A stretch of DNA of 29,236 nt from the NCBI GenBank assembly GCA_038125725.1, contig JAYPEK010000049.1, positions 1 to 29,236 of the forward strand. The letters run 5' to 3'. Positions 1-7,202 of the stretch are shown here, in pieces; positions within the stretch are counted from its first letter, which is position 1, and each line of letters begins with the position of its first letter. Both the position numbers and the translations under genes were made by a program. The notes under the pieces were generated by a model. That model searched no databases. It worked only from the letters and a program-made list of their open reading frames with translations, and was not told the origin of the DNA. Source of the DNA: TMED8 sp038125725 (lineage in GTDB: Bacteria; Pseudomonadota; Alphaproteobacteria; Rhodospirillales; Casp-alpha2).

Positions 1-611
1 TGGATTTCGGCGGCGACCATGTCGCGCGGCGTGCGGTAGCCGGGAATGCCGTAGATCATCATGCCGCCCAGTTGTTCCTGGGCCTCGAACACGGTGACGC
101 CGTGACCCATCCGGCGCAGCTTGTAGGCCGCCGCCAGGCCGCCCGGGCCGCCGCCGATGACGGCGATTTTCTTGCCGGTTTCGGCCGCGGGCGCATCCAG
201 GGTCAGTTTGTTGTCGATGGCGAAGTCGCCGACGTACTGCTCGACCGCGTTGATGCCGACGAAGTCGTCAAGCTGGTTGCGGTTGCAGCCGTCCTCGCAA
301 GGGGCGGGGCAGACGCGGCCCATGACCGACGGGAAGGGGTTGGCGTCGGTCATGCGCTTGAAGGCGTATTCCTGCCAGCTCATGCCTTCCACCGGCGGCT
401 TGTCCATGCCGCGCGCGATGGCCAGCCAGCCGCGGATTTCATGGCCCGACGGGCAGCTTCCCTGGCAGGGCGGCGTGCGGTGCACGTAGGTGGGGCACTT
501 GTAGCTGTGGTCGGCCTCGAAAATCTTTTCGCGCAGCGGTCCCTGTTCGGCGTCGCCGTCCCGGAAACGCCGGTTGGTGAGCTTGGTCGGATCCTTGGTC
601 ATCTCATTCAT
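1..611 (-). CDS. dsrL: DsrL, iron-sulfur flavoprotein NAD(P)H:acceptor oxidoreductase (partial, N-terminal 203 residues)
   Basis: DsrL is a GltD-like iron-sulfur flavoprotein of the sulfur-oxidising Dsr pathway. It is thought to link DsrAB/DsrC electron transfer to NAD(P)H in the cytoplasm. The frame runs off the left edge of the window, so only the N-terminal part is visible. Residues 39-53 have clustered cysteines (C39, C49, C53), and C101, C105 and C109 follow; together these match the N-terminal [4Fe-4S] domain of glutamate synthase small-subunit relatives. An FAD dinucleotide fold starts near residue 149 with the motif VIGGGPGGLAAAYKL. I chose the ATG at 611 because GGAGG lies 8 bases upstream; an in-frame ATG at 602 is the alternative. 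The start overlaps the dsrK stop by a few bases, which suggests translational coupling. The missing C-terminus prevents assignment to a DsrL subtype. Confidence 0.9.
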   Translation of the reverse strand, partial: MNEMTKDPTKLTNRRFRDGDAEQGPLREKIFEADHSYKCPTYVHRTPPCQGSCPSGHEIRGWLAIARGMDKPPVEGMSWQEYAFKRMTDANPFPSVMGRVCPAPCEDGCNRNQLDDFVGINAVEQYVGDFAIDNKLTLDAPAAETGKKIAVIGGGPGGLAAAYKLRRMGHGVTVFEAQEQLGGMMIYGIPGYRTPRDMVAAEI

Positions 612-2175
612 CTTCCGTGCCTCCATCAACCGCATCGGTTGCCACTTCGGTTTGGTCTTCGTCGTCGTCATCGTCATCGCCGTCGGCGCCATCGAGGATG
701 ATGGCATTGGACACCAACTGGTGAACGCTGACGATCTGGTCCATGCGCATGCCGTAGTAGGGCAGGACCTTGGAAAACTGGGTTTTGCAGATGGCGCAGA
801 TGGCGGCCATGTGGGTGACGCCGTCGTTCTCCACCACCTGTTTGAGCGCCTCCATGCGCGGCTTGGCGCCCTTGACGCGAAGTTCCATCAGGTCGTCGGT
901 CAAAAGCCCGCCGCCGCCGCCGCAGCAATAGGTGTTCTCGCGCGTCGCGTTGTCGGCCATGTCGACGAAGTTGTTGCAGCACGCCTTGATGACGGCGCGC
1001 GGGTACTCGAACTGGCCGCCGGCTTCGGGGCCCATGCGCGACGCGCGCGACACGTTGCACGAATCGTGGAACGTGATGGTCATGTGGTCGTTCTGCGACT
1101 TGTCGAACTCGAGCTTGCCTTCCCGGATCAGGTCGTAGGTGAACTCGCAGATATGCTGTGGCACCGGGTAATTGGGATCGAGGAAATCGAACGGCCCGGC
1201 CAGCGTGTTCCAGAAATTGTAGGCGACGCGCCAGGCATGGCCGCACTCGCCCACCACGATGCGCTTCACGCCCAGGTCCTCGGCGGCCTTGCGGATGCGT
1301 TCGGCGATCATCTTCATCTGCTCGTAAGAGCCGATGAACATGGCGAAGTTGGCGGCTTCCGAGGCGTAGCTGGACAGCGTCCAGTTGGTGCCTGACTGGT
1401 GGAACACCTTGGCGTAGCCCATCAGCCCGTCGATATGGGGCTCGGCGAAGAAGTCGGCGGATGGGGTCACCAGCAGAACGTCGGCGCCTTTGACGTCGAG
1501 CGGCAGCTTGATCTCCAGGCCGGTCTCGTCCTCCAGGTCCTCTTCCAGGTCCTCAAGGGTGGCCCTCAGCGCCTTCGGCGGGAGGCCCAGGTTGTTGCCG
1601 ATGTCATGGACCTTGCCGATGATTTCGTTGCAGTACTTCTGGCCCTGGCCGACGTGGTCCATGATCTCGCGCGCGGCCATGGAAATCTCGGCGGTGTCGA
1701 TGCCGTAGGGGCAGAATACCGAGCAGCGCCGGCACTGGGAGCACTGGTGGTAATACTTGTACCAGTCGTCGAGGACGTCCTTGGTCAGGTCCTTGGCGCC
1801 GACCAGCCAGGGCACGTACTTGCCGGCGATGGTGAAATAGCGCCGGTAGACGCTGCGCAGCAGGTCCTGGCGCGCCACGGGCATGTTCTTGGGGTCGCTG
1901 GTGCCGAGGAAATAGTGGCACTTGTCGGTGCAGGCGCCGCATTTGACGCAGGAATCGAGATAGACCTGCAGGGAGCGGTACTTGCCCAGCAGGTCGCCCA
2001 TCTTCTCGATGGCCTTTTCCTGCCAGCCGTCGACCAGTTCGCCCGGGAAGCCGAGCGCCGTCTGGTGGTCCGGCGCGGCGACGTAAGGGCTCGAATGCTC
2101 CATGGCGCCGGGCTCGATGTGCGGCACCTTGGTGTATTCGTCCAGTTCCGGCGTGGTGAAATTCTGCTCAGCCAT
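604..2175 (-). CDS. dsrK: DsrK, HdrD-like iron-sulfur subunit of the DsrMKJOP membrane complex
   Basis: DsrK is the cytoplasmic catalytic subunit of DsrMKJOP and is proposed to exchange electrons between DsrC cysteines and the membrane quinone pool. The 523-residue protein has two ferredoxin-type cysteine clusters, C76/C79/C82/C86 and C145/C148/C151/C155. These are followed by the HdrD-like cysteine-rich (CCG) region that binds the special [4Fe-4S] cluster, with landmarks HDSC at 370-373, CC at 399-400, CCGG at 417-420 and C460/C463. The ATG at 2175 is preceded by GAGGGGAC, and the start lies 17 bases after the dsrM stop. The last 27 or so residues form a strongly acidic tail with a run of aspartates, which looks like an add-on to the conserved domain. 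The dsrJ, dsrO and dsrP partners are not in the window and would be expected beyond dsrL. Confidence 0.95.
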   Translation of the reverse strand: MAEQNFTTPELDEYTKVPHIEPGAMEHSSPYVAAPDHQTALGFPGELVDGWQEKAIEKMGDLLGKYRSLQVYLDSCVKCGACTDKCHYFLGTSDPKNMPVARQDLLRSVYRRYFTIAGKYVPWLVGAKDLTKDVLDDWYKYYHQCSQCRRCSVFCPYGIDTAEISMAAREIMDHVGQGQKYCNEIIGKVHDIGNNLGLPPKALRATLEDLEEDLEDETGLEIKLPLDVKGADVLLVTPSADFFAEPHIDGLMGYAKVFHQSGTNWTLSSYASEAANFAMFIGSYEQMKMIAERIRKAAEDLGVKRIVVGECGHAWRVAYNFWNTLAGPFDFLDPNYPVPQHICEFTYDLIREGKLEFDKSQNDHMTITFHDSCNVSRASRMGPEAGGQFEYPRAVIKACCNNFVDMADNATRENTYCCGGGGGLLTDDLMELRVKGAKPRMEALKQVVENDGVTHMAAICAICKTQFSKVLPYYGMRMDQIVSVHQLVSNAIILDGADGDDDDDDEDQTEVATDAVDGGTEDE

Positions 2176-2192
2176 GTCCCCTCGCCAATCCC

Positions 2193-2936
2193 TCAGTCAT
2201 CGCCCGCGGCACTCGGCCGCGTGTCCAGTTTCGCCGCCCAGGCGGCCAGATGGCGCCGTTCGCGCGGGTTGTCGACCTGGTTGCGGGTCGGGCTGAAGAA
2301 CACGCCCGGCGCATGCAGAAGCTTGGAAAACGGAAACACCACCATCAACAGCGCGACCATGCCGAGGTGCGCCAGCAAAAGCGGATGGGTCGGCAGCGGC
2401 TGCCAGTCGAAAACCATCAGCCCCAGCGCGAAGGCCTTCAGCGCCACGATGTCGGTGTGGGCGACGTATTTCATGCCGAGGCCCGATAGCGCGATGCCGA
2501 GCAACAGCGCCAGCATCAGGTGATCGGACGGCGACGAAATGTAGCGCACCCGATCGACCAGCACCCGCCGGGCCCAAAGGCCAGCGAGGCCGATGGCCAT
2601 GGCGAAACCGGCATATTTGCCGAACGGCTGGATCAGCACCACCCAGTCCCAGACGGGCTCGGTGAAGTAGCGGAGATGGCGCAGCAGCACCAGCGCCAGG
2701 GCTCCGTGGAACAGATAGCCGAACAGCCAGATCCACTTGTTCGATTTGAACAGGCTTTCGAACAGCGCCACCTCGCGCAGCATCCGCAAGACGACGCCCG
2801 ACGTGGTGGTCGGCGCCGGCGTGGTCGCGATCTTCAGCGGCGCCGGCGTCTTCCAGTACTGGCGGACCTTGAGCGCGACGCCGACGACGAGCACGGCGAA
2901 AGCCACGGTCAGCAAGATCGCGTACACTGTCGTCAA
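2193..2936 (-). CDS. dsrM: DsrM, NarI-like cytochrome b membrane subunit
   Basis: DsrM is the cytochrome b-type membrane anchor of DsrMKJOP, related to nitrate reductase gamma subunit NarI, and it connects DsrK to quinones. The 247-residue protein has an N-terminal hydrophobic helix (about 4-24) and four more likely membrane segments near 70-90, 108-125, 140-160 and 186-205. Histidines that could be haem ligands occur within or next to these segments (LFHGAL, LLRHLRYF, LLAHLGM). The start is a TTG with GGAGGAG about 6 bases upstream; no in-frame ATG lies near it, and GTG at codon 4 is the alternative. It is separated from dsrC by 93 bases containing a strong hairpin, and followed closely by dsrK. 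Confidence 0.9.
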   Translation of the reverse strand: MTTVYAILLTVAFAVLVVGVALKVRQYWKTPAPLKIATTPAPTTTSGVVLRMLREVALFESLFKSNKWIWLFGYLFHGALALVLLRHLRYFTEPVWDWVVLIQPFGKYAGFAMAIGLAGLWARRVLVDRVRYISSPSDHLMLALLLGIALSGLGMKYVAHTDIVALKAFALGLMVFDWQPLPTHPLLLAHLGMVALLMVVFPFSKLLHAPGVFFSPTRNQVDNPRERRHLAAWAAKLDTRPSAAGDD

Positions 2937-2956
2937 GTCACACTCCTCCCGTTTCC

Positions 2957-2982
2957 GTTCCCGGCGATTTTCGGCCGGGAAC
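2957..2982 (-). promoter_or_regulatory. Stem-loop between dsrC and dsrM
   Basis: A perfect 9-base inverted repeat, GTTCCCGGC and GCCGGGAAC, with an 8-base loop sits in the 93-base gap after dsrC. No T-run follows it on the transcribed strand, so a simple intrinsic terminator is unlikely. A transcript-stabilising or processing hairpin that lets dsrC be present in excess of dsrMKL is a reasonable inference, because DsrC is known to be an abundant substrate protein. Confidence 0.6.
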
Positions 2983-3029
2983 AGTCAGCGATACCGCCAG
3001 GGATCGAAAGCCTGAGCTAAATCAGCCGG

Positions 3030-3362
3030 TTAGACGCAGCCCGTGGGCTTCGGCAGACCGGCGATTTTGCACGCCTGCTTGGCCGGGCCGTAGGGGAACA
3101 GCTCATAGAGGTAGCCGCTGTTGCCTTTTTCGGCGCCGAGCTTCTTCTTCACCGCCTTGGTGAGGACGCGCACGGCCGGAGCAACCTGGTACTCTTCGTA
3201 GTACTCGCGCAGGAAGTTGACCACTTCCCAGTGCTCGTCGGTCATGTTGATGTCTTCATCCTTGGCGATGAGGCCAGCAAGTTCTTCGTTCCAGAGGCTG
3301 ATGTCCGTGAGGTAACCCTCTTCATCGGATTCAATCGTCTGGCCATTCAATTCATAAGCCAT
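3030..3362 (-). CDS. dsrC: DsrC, sulfur-carrier protein with two redox cysteines
   Basis: DsrC (DsrC/TusE family) is the cytoplasmic sulfur carrier of the pathway. It accepts sulfur from DsrEFH and presents it to DsrAB, and it exchanges electrons with DsrK through a trisulfide or disulfide. The 110-residue length is normal for the family. The flexible C-terminal arm has both essential cysteines, C98 (in PAKQACKIAG) and the penultimate C109 (in PTGCV), with the family's usual 10-residue spacing. A TusE protein would usually keep only the penultimate one. The ATG at 3362 has AGGAG upstream. The gene is 46 bases after dsrH and is followed by a hairpin, which may set its expression apart from the rest of the operon. 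Confidence 0.97.
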   Translation of the reverse strand: MAYELNGQTIESDEEGYLTDISLWNEELAGLIAKDEDINMTDEHWEVVNFLREYYEEYQVAPAVRVLTKAVKKKLGAEKGNSGYLYELFPYGPAKQACKIAGLPKPTGCV

Positions 3363-3408
3363 ATCTTTGGTCTCCTACTTAACAATGAACTAGTCGTGTC
3401 ATTCCCTG

Positions 3409-3717
3409 TTACAGCCACGAATGCACGGAGTCGTGTTCGCAGACGAGATCGACAAATCCCCCGTAGTCGACCGTCTCGACCCCATCGATCATGGGCTTTT
3501 CGCTCAGGCCCCGGGCGTCCAAATCGGCACCCAGGACATAAAACTTCAAGTCTCCCTTGCGGTCTTCGATCATGCCGCTTTTCGCCGTGCCGGCGAGCGC
3601 GGCATAGACGCCGTCCTCGATTAGCAGCACGGAGGATCCCGATTTCGCAAGACGCAGGCAGGTGGCCAGCGCGCTGCGGTCGAAGGGCGACTTGTTAACC
3701 GTATGCAGCTTGTTCAT
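3409..3717 (-). CDS. dsrH: DsrH, subunit of the DsrEFH sulfurtransferase
   Basis: DsrH (TusB-like) is one of the three subunits of the DsrE2F2H2 sulfurtransferase that delivers persulfide sulfur to DsrC. The chosen ATG at 3717 gives a 102-residue protein and places the only N-terminal cysteine at position 20 (ALATCLRLA), matching the conserved Cys20 described for DsrH. A TTG three codons upstream is the alternative start. AAGGGG lies about 9 bases before the chosen ATG. The gene follows dsrF by about 20 bases and precedes dsrC, the expected order. Confidence 0.93.
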   Translation of the reverse strand: MNKLHTVNKSPFDRSALATCLRLAKSGSSVLLIEDGVYAALAGTAKSGMIEDRKGDLKFYVLGADLDARGLSEKPMIDGVETVDYGGFVDLVCEHDSVHSWL

Positions 3718-3736
3718 TTTGCGCAATCCCCTTGCC

Positions 3737-4159
3737 TTAGCCGGCCAAAACGACTTCTTGCTCGGCCATCAGCTCGGCCATCTCGGCGCTGTCGAGAACT
3801 TCCACGTCGACGACGAAATCGTCTTCCGTCAGGCCGCGCGCTTCCATGGATTCCTTCTCCACGACGATGCGCCAGACCATGTCGATGTCCTCGTCCTCGT
3901 CGGCGTCCTCTTTTTCCATTTCGACGACGCCGTAGGTGGGCGAGAAGTTCTTCATGCCGGTGGCCTTGGTGTTGTGGCCCTTCTTGATCTGGTAGACGCC
4001 GTCATCGATGAAGGCGATCACCGCGTGCTGCTCGAAGGCAGCCGAGATCAGGATCATTTCCAGCACTTCGAGCGCGTAGATGGTACCGTAAGGGGGCTTC
4101 GAGTTCACGAACATGAACTTCTTCTTCACGCCCTCTGTGTCGAATTCGATATCAGTCAT
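3737..4159 (-). CDS. dsrF: DsrF, subunit of the DsrEFH sulfurtransferase
   Basis: DsrF (TusC-like) is the structural partner of DsrE and DsrH in the cytoplasmic hexamer that relays sulfur to DsrC. Recognisable features are the N-terminal KKKFMFVNSKPPYGT stretch and the central FIDDGVYQIKKGHN segment. The 140-residue protein contains no cysteine at all, so it cannot itself carry a persulfide. This agrees with the view that DsrE Cys78 and DsrH Cys20 are the conserved active residues. A central stretch is rich in Asp and Glu (EKEDADEDEDID), which looks like a surface loop. The ATG at 4159 has GAGGGGG upstream and lies 10 bases after the dsrE stop. Confidence 0.93.
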   Translation of the reverse strand: MTDIEFDTEGVKKKFMFVNSKPPYGTIYALEVLEMILISAAFEQHAVIAFIDDGVYQIKKGHNTKATGMKNFSPTYGVVEMEKEDADEDEDIDMVWRIVVEKESMEARGLTEDDFVVDVEVLDSAEMAELMAEQEVVLAG

Positions 4160-4169
4160 GTCCGCCCCC

Positions 4170-4529
4170 TCAATCGCCGAACACGACCATGCGGTCGGCG
4201 GCCATGCCCAATTCGATCAACTGCCCAAGCCCGGAAATCCGGAAACCGTCGGCGAGAATCTCGTCCTTGATGCCGCGGCGCAGCGCGGCCGCGACGCAGA
4301 CCACCAGGTCGAGGTTGTGCTCGTTGGCCAGTTCGCCCCACATCTTCACCAGGTTGCGATCGTCCGACTGCGGCTCGGAGAGCTTGTTGGCGTTGTTGAC
4401 GCCGTCGTAATAGAAGAACACGCGCATCACGTCGTGACCCTTCTCGATCGCCGCCTTGGTGAAGTGATATGCCGAATCCGACGCTTGGTGCGTGAAAGGC
4501 CCTTCGTTGACGAGGACTCCGATCTTCAT
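4170..4529 (-). CDS. dsrE: DsrE, catalytic subunit of the DsrEFH sulfurtransferase
   Basis: DsrE (TusD-like) carries the active cysteine of the DsrEFH sulfurtransferase and passes sulfur on to DsrC in the cytoplasm. The 119-residue protein starts MKIGVLVNEGP, as is usual for the family. Its only cysteine is at position 78, in the motif VVCVAAALRRGI, and this matches the published catalytic Cys78. The start has AGGAG about 9 bases upstream and lies 12 bases after the dsrB stop. Together with dsrF and dsrH it marks this operon as the oxidative, reverse-type Dsr system, since dsrEFH is absent from most sulfate reducers. Confidence 0.95.
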   Translation of the reverse strand: MKIGVLVNEGPFTHQASDSAYHFTKAAIEKGHDVMRVFFYYDGVNNANKLSEPQSDDRNLVKMWGELANEHNLDLVVCVAAALRRGIKDEILADGFRISGLGQLIELGMAADRMVVFGD

Positions 4530-4541
4530 CCTCTGACGCTC

Positions 4542-5624
4542 CTAGAAGTGGATGTGGGCCGACGCGTTCAGCGACGTGCGCGCACCGCGGTAGTCATCCA
4601 GGTGATGGTGCGTGAACGGCATGTCGACCAAGTCGAAGAATTTCGGCCAGCCGATCCGCTCGATCCATTCGCCGACGCGCTCCCAGTCGCGAGCGTTTTC
4701 CTTGTAGGCGTAGAGGATCTTCTTCACCACTTCCTCAACCTCCGGCCAGCGCGGCGGGTTGTTGGGAAGGTTGGCCATGACCAGCTTGTGGAAGGTCGGC
4801 TTGGAGCGCGCATTGGAGTGCTTGCCGCCGACCCAGATGGCGATCTTGGTGGATTCGCGGGAGTTGATCTGCATCGGCGGGCAGGGCGGGTAGCAGGCGC
4901 CGCAGCAGATGCATTTCTTCTCGTCGACTTCGAGGGTCGCCTTGCCGTTGACCATGGCGGGACGAATGGCCGCCACCGGGCAACGCGCGACCACGGCCGG
5001 GCGTTCGCAGACGTTGGCCACCAGGTCGTGGTTGATCACCGGCGGTTTGGTGTACTGCACGTTGATGGCGATGTCGCCCTGGCCGCCGCAGTTGATTTGG
5101 CAGCACGACGTGGTGATGCGCACGCGGTTCGGCATCTCTTCCTTGATGAACTCCTGGTGCATCATGTCCATCAGCGACTTCACCACGCCGGACGCGTCGG
5201 TGCCCGGAATATCGCAGTGCAGCCAGCCCTGGGTGTGCGAGATCATCGACACCGAGTTGCCGGTGCCGCCCACCGGGAAGCCTTCTTCCGTGAGCTTGCC
5301 GATCAGCGGCTCCACCTTGTCCTGGCTCGACACCATGAATTCGATGTTGGAGCGCGTGGTGAAGCGCACGTGGCCTTCCGCGAAGGTGTCGGCGATATCG
5401 CAGAGCTTGCGGATGGTGTAGACGTCCATTTGGCGCTGCGTGCCGGCACGCACGGTCCAGACCTCGTCGCCGGTCTTGGAAACGTGGTGCAGGACACCCG
5501 GGCGCATCCGGTCATGCCAGGCCCAGTTGCCGTAGTTGGCCTTCAGCACCGGGTGCATGTATTGCATGGGATCGGGAACGCCGCATTCGATGGGGCGGCG
5601 AGGTTGTTGCTTTTCCTCAGACAT
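4542..5624 (-). CDS. dsrB: DsrB, beta subunit of reverse dissimilatory sulfite reductase
   Basis: DsrB forms the alpha2beta2 siroheme sulfite reductase with DsrA. In sulfur oxidisers the enzyme runs in reverse and oxidises DsrC-bound sulfur to sulfite in the cytoplasm. The 360-residue protein has cysteines for the siroheme-coupled [4Fe-4S] cluster at C137 (GWLHCDIPG) and C174/C175/C179 (TTSCCQINCGG). A ferredoxin insert follows with C215 and C238/C241/C244/C248 (KKCICCGACYPPCPP). The ATG at 5624 was chosen because GGAAGG lies just upstream and family homology begins there; the open frame extends further 5' with arginine-rich sequence that overlaps the end of dsrA and is not typical. It follows dsrA by 32 bases. 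Confidence 0.97.
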   Translation of the reverse strand: MSEEKQQPRRPIECGVPDPMQYMHPVLKANYGNWAWHDRMRPGVLHHVSKTGDEVWTVRAGTQRQMDVYTIRKLCDIADTFAEGHVRFTTRSNIEFMVSSQDKVEPLIGKLTEEGFPVGGTGNSVSMISHTQGWLHCDIPGTDASGVVKSLMDMMHQEFIKEEMPNRVRITTSCCQINCGGQGDIAINVQYTKPPVINHDLVANVCERPAVVARCPVAAIRPAMVNGKATLEVDEKKCICCGACYPPCPPMQINSRESTKIAIWVGGKHSNARSKPTFHKLVMANLPNNPPRWPEVEEVVKKILYAYKENARDWERVGEWIERIGWPKFFDLVDMPFTHHHLDDYRGARTSLNASAHIHF

Positions 5625-5656
5625 AATTCGCCTTCCAGTTTTTCGTGTCGCAGGCC

Positions 5657-6946
5657 TTATTCGGCGGCGACGAAGTCCTCGCGGATGTTGTCCTCGCCTT
5701 CGGCGCGGTGTTTCTTGCGCTCTTTCCACTGCTCGGCGGCTTCGTCGAAGTCGTCGGTGCGGACGAACGGGTTGGTGCGCGGATGCCGGATCATGTTCGG
5801 ATCGATGTCCACGCCCACACCTTCGAGGAAGTGGGTGAGGCCGATACGGTCGATGGTCTCGCCGATGCGCTCGTGTTCGAGGGCGTTTTCGGCGAAGAAC
5901 TCGATGATGCGTTCGGCGAACTCGGTGAACTTCTCGAAGTCCTCGTCCGATTCCAGCTTCATGAACGGCACGATCACGGTGCCCATCAGGTCGCCGATCT
6001 TCAGCGCGCGCTTGCCGCCGATGAGGATCGAAACGCCCTTGTCGTCACCCGGCGACAGCGCCTTGGTCATGACGTTGAGGCAGTGCATGCAGCGCACGCA
6101 GCTTGAGTTGTCGACGTCGAGGGTGTCGTCGTCGTTGAGGCTCAAGGCATTGGTCGGGCAACGCGCGATGACGTTGTCGATCATGTACTTGCGGCCGACT
6201 TCGTCGATGTAGGCCTTCACCTCGGTCTGGTCGACCTTCATGTCATCGCGCCAGGTGCCGATGACCGCGAAATCGGCGCGGTGAATGGCGTTGACGCAGT
6301 CGTTCGGGCAGCCCGAGAACTTGAACTTGAACTTGTAGGGCAGCGCCGGGCGGTGCATTTCGTCCAGGAACTCGTTGATGACCGAGCGCAGCGCGCGGGC
6401 CTCGTCGAAGTTGGACATTTCGCAACGCGCATGACCGACGCAGCTCATGGAGGTACGCAGCGCCGGGCCGGCGCCGCCGAGGTCGAAACCGATCTCGTTC
6501 AGCTCGTCGAAGGCATGCTGCACGTTTTCCGTGGTCGCGCCCTGGAACATGATGTCGCCGGACTGGCCGTGGAAGGCGATCAGGCCGGAGCCATGCCGTT
6601 CCCAGATGTCGCAGAGCTTGCGCAGCACGTCGGTGTCGTAGTGCATGCCGGCCGGCGGCATGACGCGCAGCGTATGGAATTCCTTGGATTCGGGGTAGTC
6701 CTTGGCCACTTCGGAGAAGCGCGGGATGATGCCGCCGCCGTAACCGAAGACACTGACCGTGCCGCCCTTCCAGTAGCCGCGAGTGGTCTCGTAGCTGTGC
6801 TCGAGCTGGCCGAGCAGGTCGTTCATCATCGGCGCGTACTGCTTGTCTTCAGAGTCGCGAAGCCGCTTCAGACCTTTGACGAAGCTGGGCCAGGGGCCGT
6901 CTTCCAGTTCGTCGAGGAGTTTCGTCTCATGTTTTTTAGAAGCCAC
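5657..6946 (-). CDS. dsrA: DsrA, alpha subunit of reverse dissimilatory sulfite reductase
   Basis: DsrA is the siroheme-binding alpha subunit of cytoplasmic dissimilatory sulfite reductase, here probably working oxidatively. The 429-residue protein shows the C-x5-C (C169, C175 in MSCVGHARCEMS) and C-x3-C (C213, C217 in SGCPNDCVNA) pairs that bind the siroheme [4Fe-4S] cluster. The ferredoxin domain has C263 and C283/C286/C289. The start is a GTG at 6946 with GGAG about 8 bases upstream; no in-frame ATG lies close by. It is the first gene of the operon, preceded by a leader of roughly 130 bases and a strong promoter-like sequence. Oxidative rather than reductive function is inferred from the linked dsrEFH and dsrL. 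Confidence 0.97.
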   Translation of the reverse strand: MASKKHETKLLDELEDGPWPSFVKGLKRLRDSEDKQYAPMMNDLLGQLEHSYETTRGYWKGGTVSVFGYGGGIIPRFSEVAKDYPESKEFHTLRVMPPAGMHYDTDVLRKLCDIWERHGSGLIAFHGQSGDIMFQGATTENVQHAFDELNEIGFDLGGAGPALRTSMSCVGHARCEMSNFDEARALRSVINEFLDEMHRPALPYKFKFKFSGCPNDCVNAIHRADFAVIGTWRDDMKVDQTEVKAYIDEVGRKYMIDNVIARCPTNALSLNDDDTLDVDNSSCVRCMHCLNVMTKALSPGDDKGVSILIGGKRALKIGDLMGTVIVPFMKLESDEDFEKFTEFAERIIEFFAENALEHERIGETIDRIGLTHFLEGVGVDIDPNMIRHPRTNPFVRTDDFDEAAEQWKERKKHRAEGEDNIREDFVAAE

Positions 6947-7078
6947 GTGCTTTTCTCCAAGTTTCCCGACGGCCCGCCGACACGGGTCCGTCCCCTGTTT
7001 CTTCCCTGTTTTCCGTTCTTCAGGGCGTTGGGCCGCGGTGCTTTCAAGCGCGTCGGTCCGGACCCGTTATTCACGACC

Positions 7079-7107
7079 TGGACAATATCATATTCAAAAA
7101 ATATAAA
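7079..7107 (+). promoter_or_regulatory. Probable sigma-70 promoter of the divergent dioxygenase-cysG unit
   Basis: On the plus strand TGGACA (7079-7084) and TATAAA (7102-7107) are separated by 17 bases, each with five of six consensus matches. The element shares almost all its DNA with the oppositely directed dsr promoter, so polymerase could hardly occupy both at once. Confidence 0.5.
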
Positions 7108-7114
7108 TTATCAA
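7087..7114 (-). promoter_or_regulatory. Probable sigma-70 promoter of the dsr operon
   Basis: Reading the minus strand, TTGATA (7109-7114) and TATGAT (7087-7092) are separated by 16 bases. Each hexamer matches the sigma-70 consensus at five of six positions, in an AT-rich island within GC-rich DNA. The predicted start near 7080 leaves a leader of about 130 bases before dsrA. The element overlaps a promoter for the opposite strand. Confidence 0.55.
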
Positions 7115-7202
7115 CAACGTTTGTAAACATTGGCGTTGCCTGCTGCCTGGGCGTGCGATCCGGGTTATGCTGGTCGCCCATTGGAATCAAGAGCTTCGCA
7201 GC

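Noticed and set aside
5625..5729. An N-terminal extension of DsrB
   Set aside because: The extra 35 residues are arginine-rich, overlap the end of dsrA and lack similarity to DsrB; the ATG at 5624 has a better ribosome site.
4113..6212. A 699-codon open frame on the plus strand opposite dsrA, dsrB, dsrE and dsrF
   Set aside because: It is antisense to clear dsr genes; the residue composition (His, Val, Arg, Asp rich) is typical of the mirror frame of GC-rich genes, and no family motif is present.
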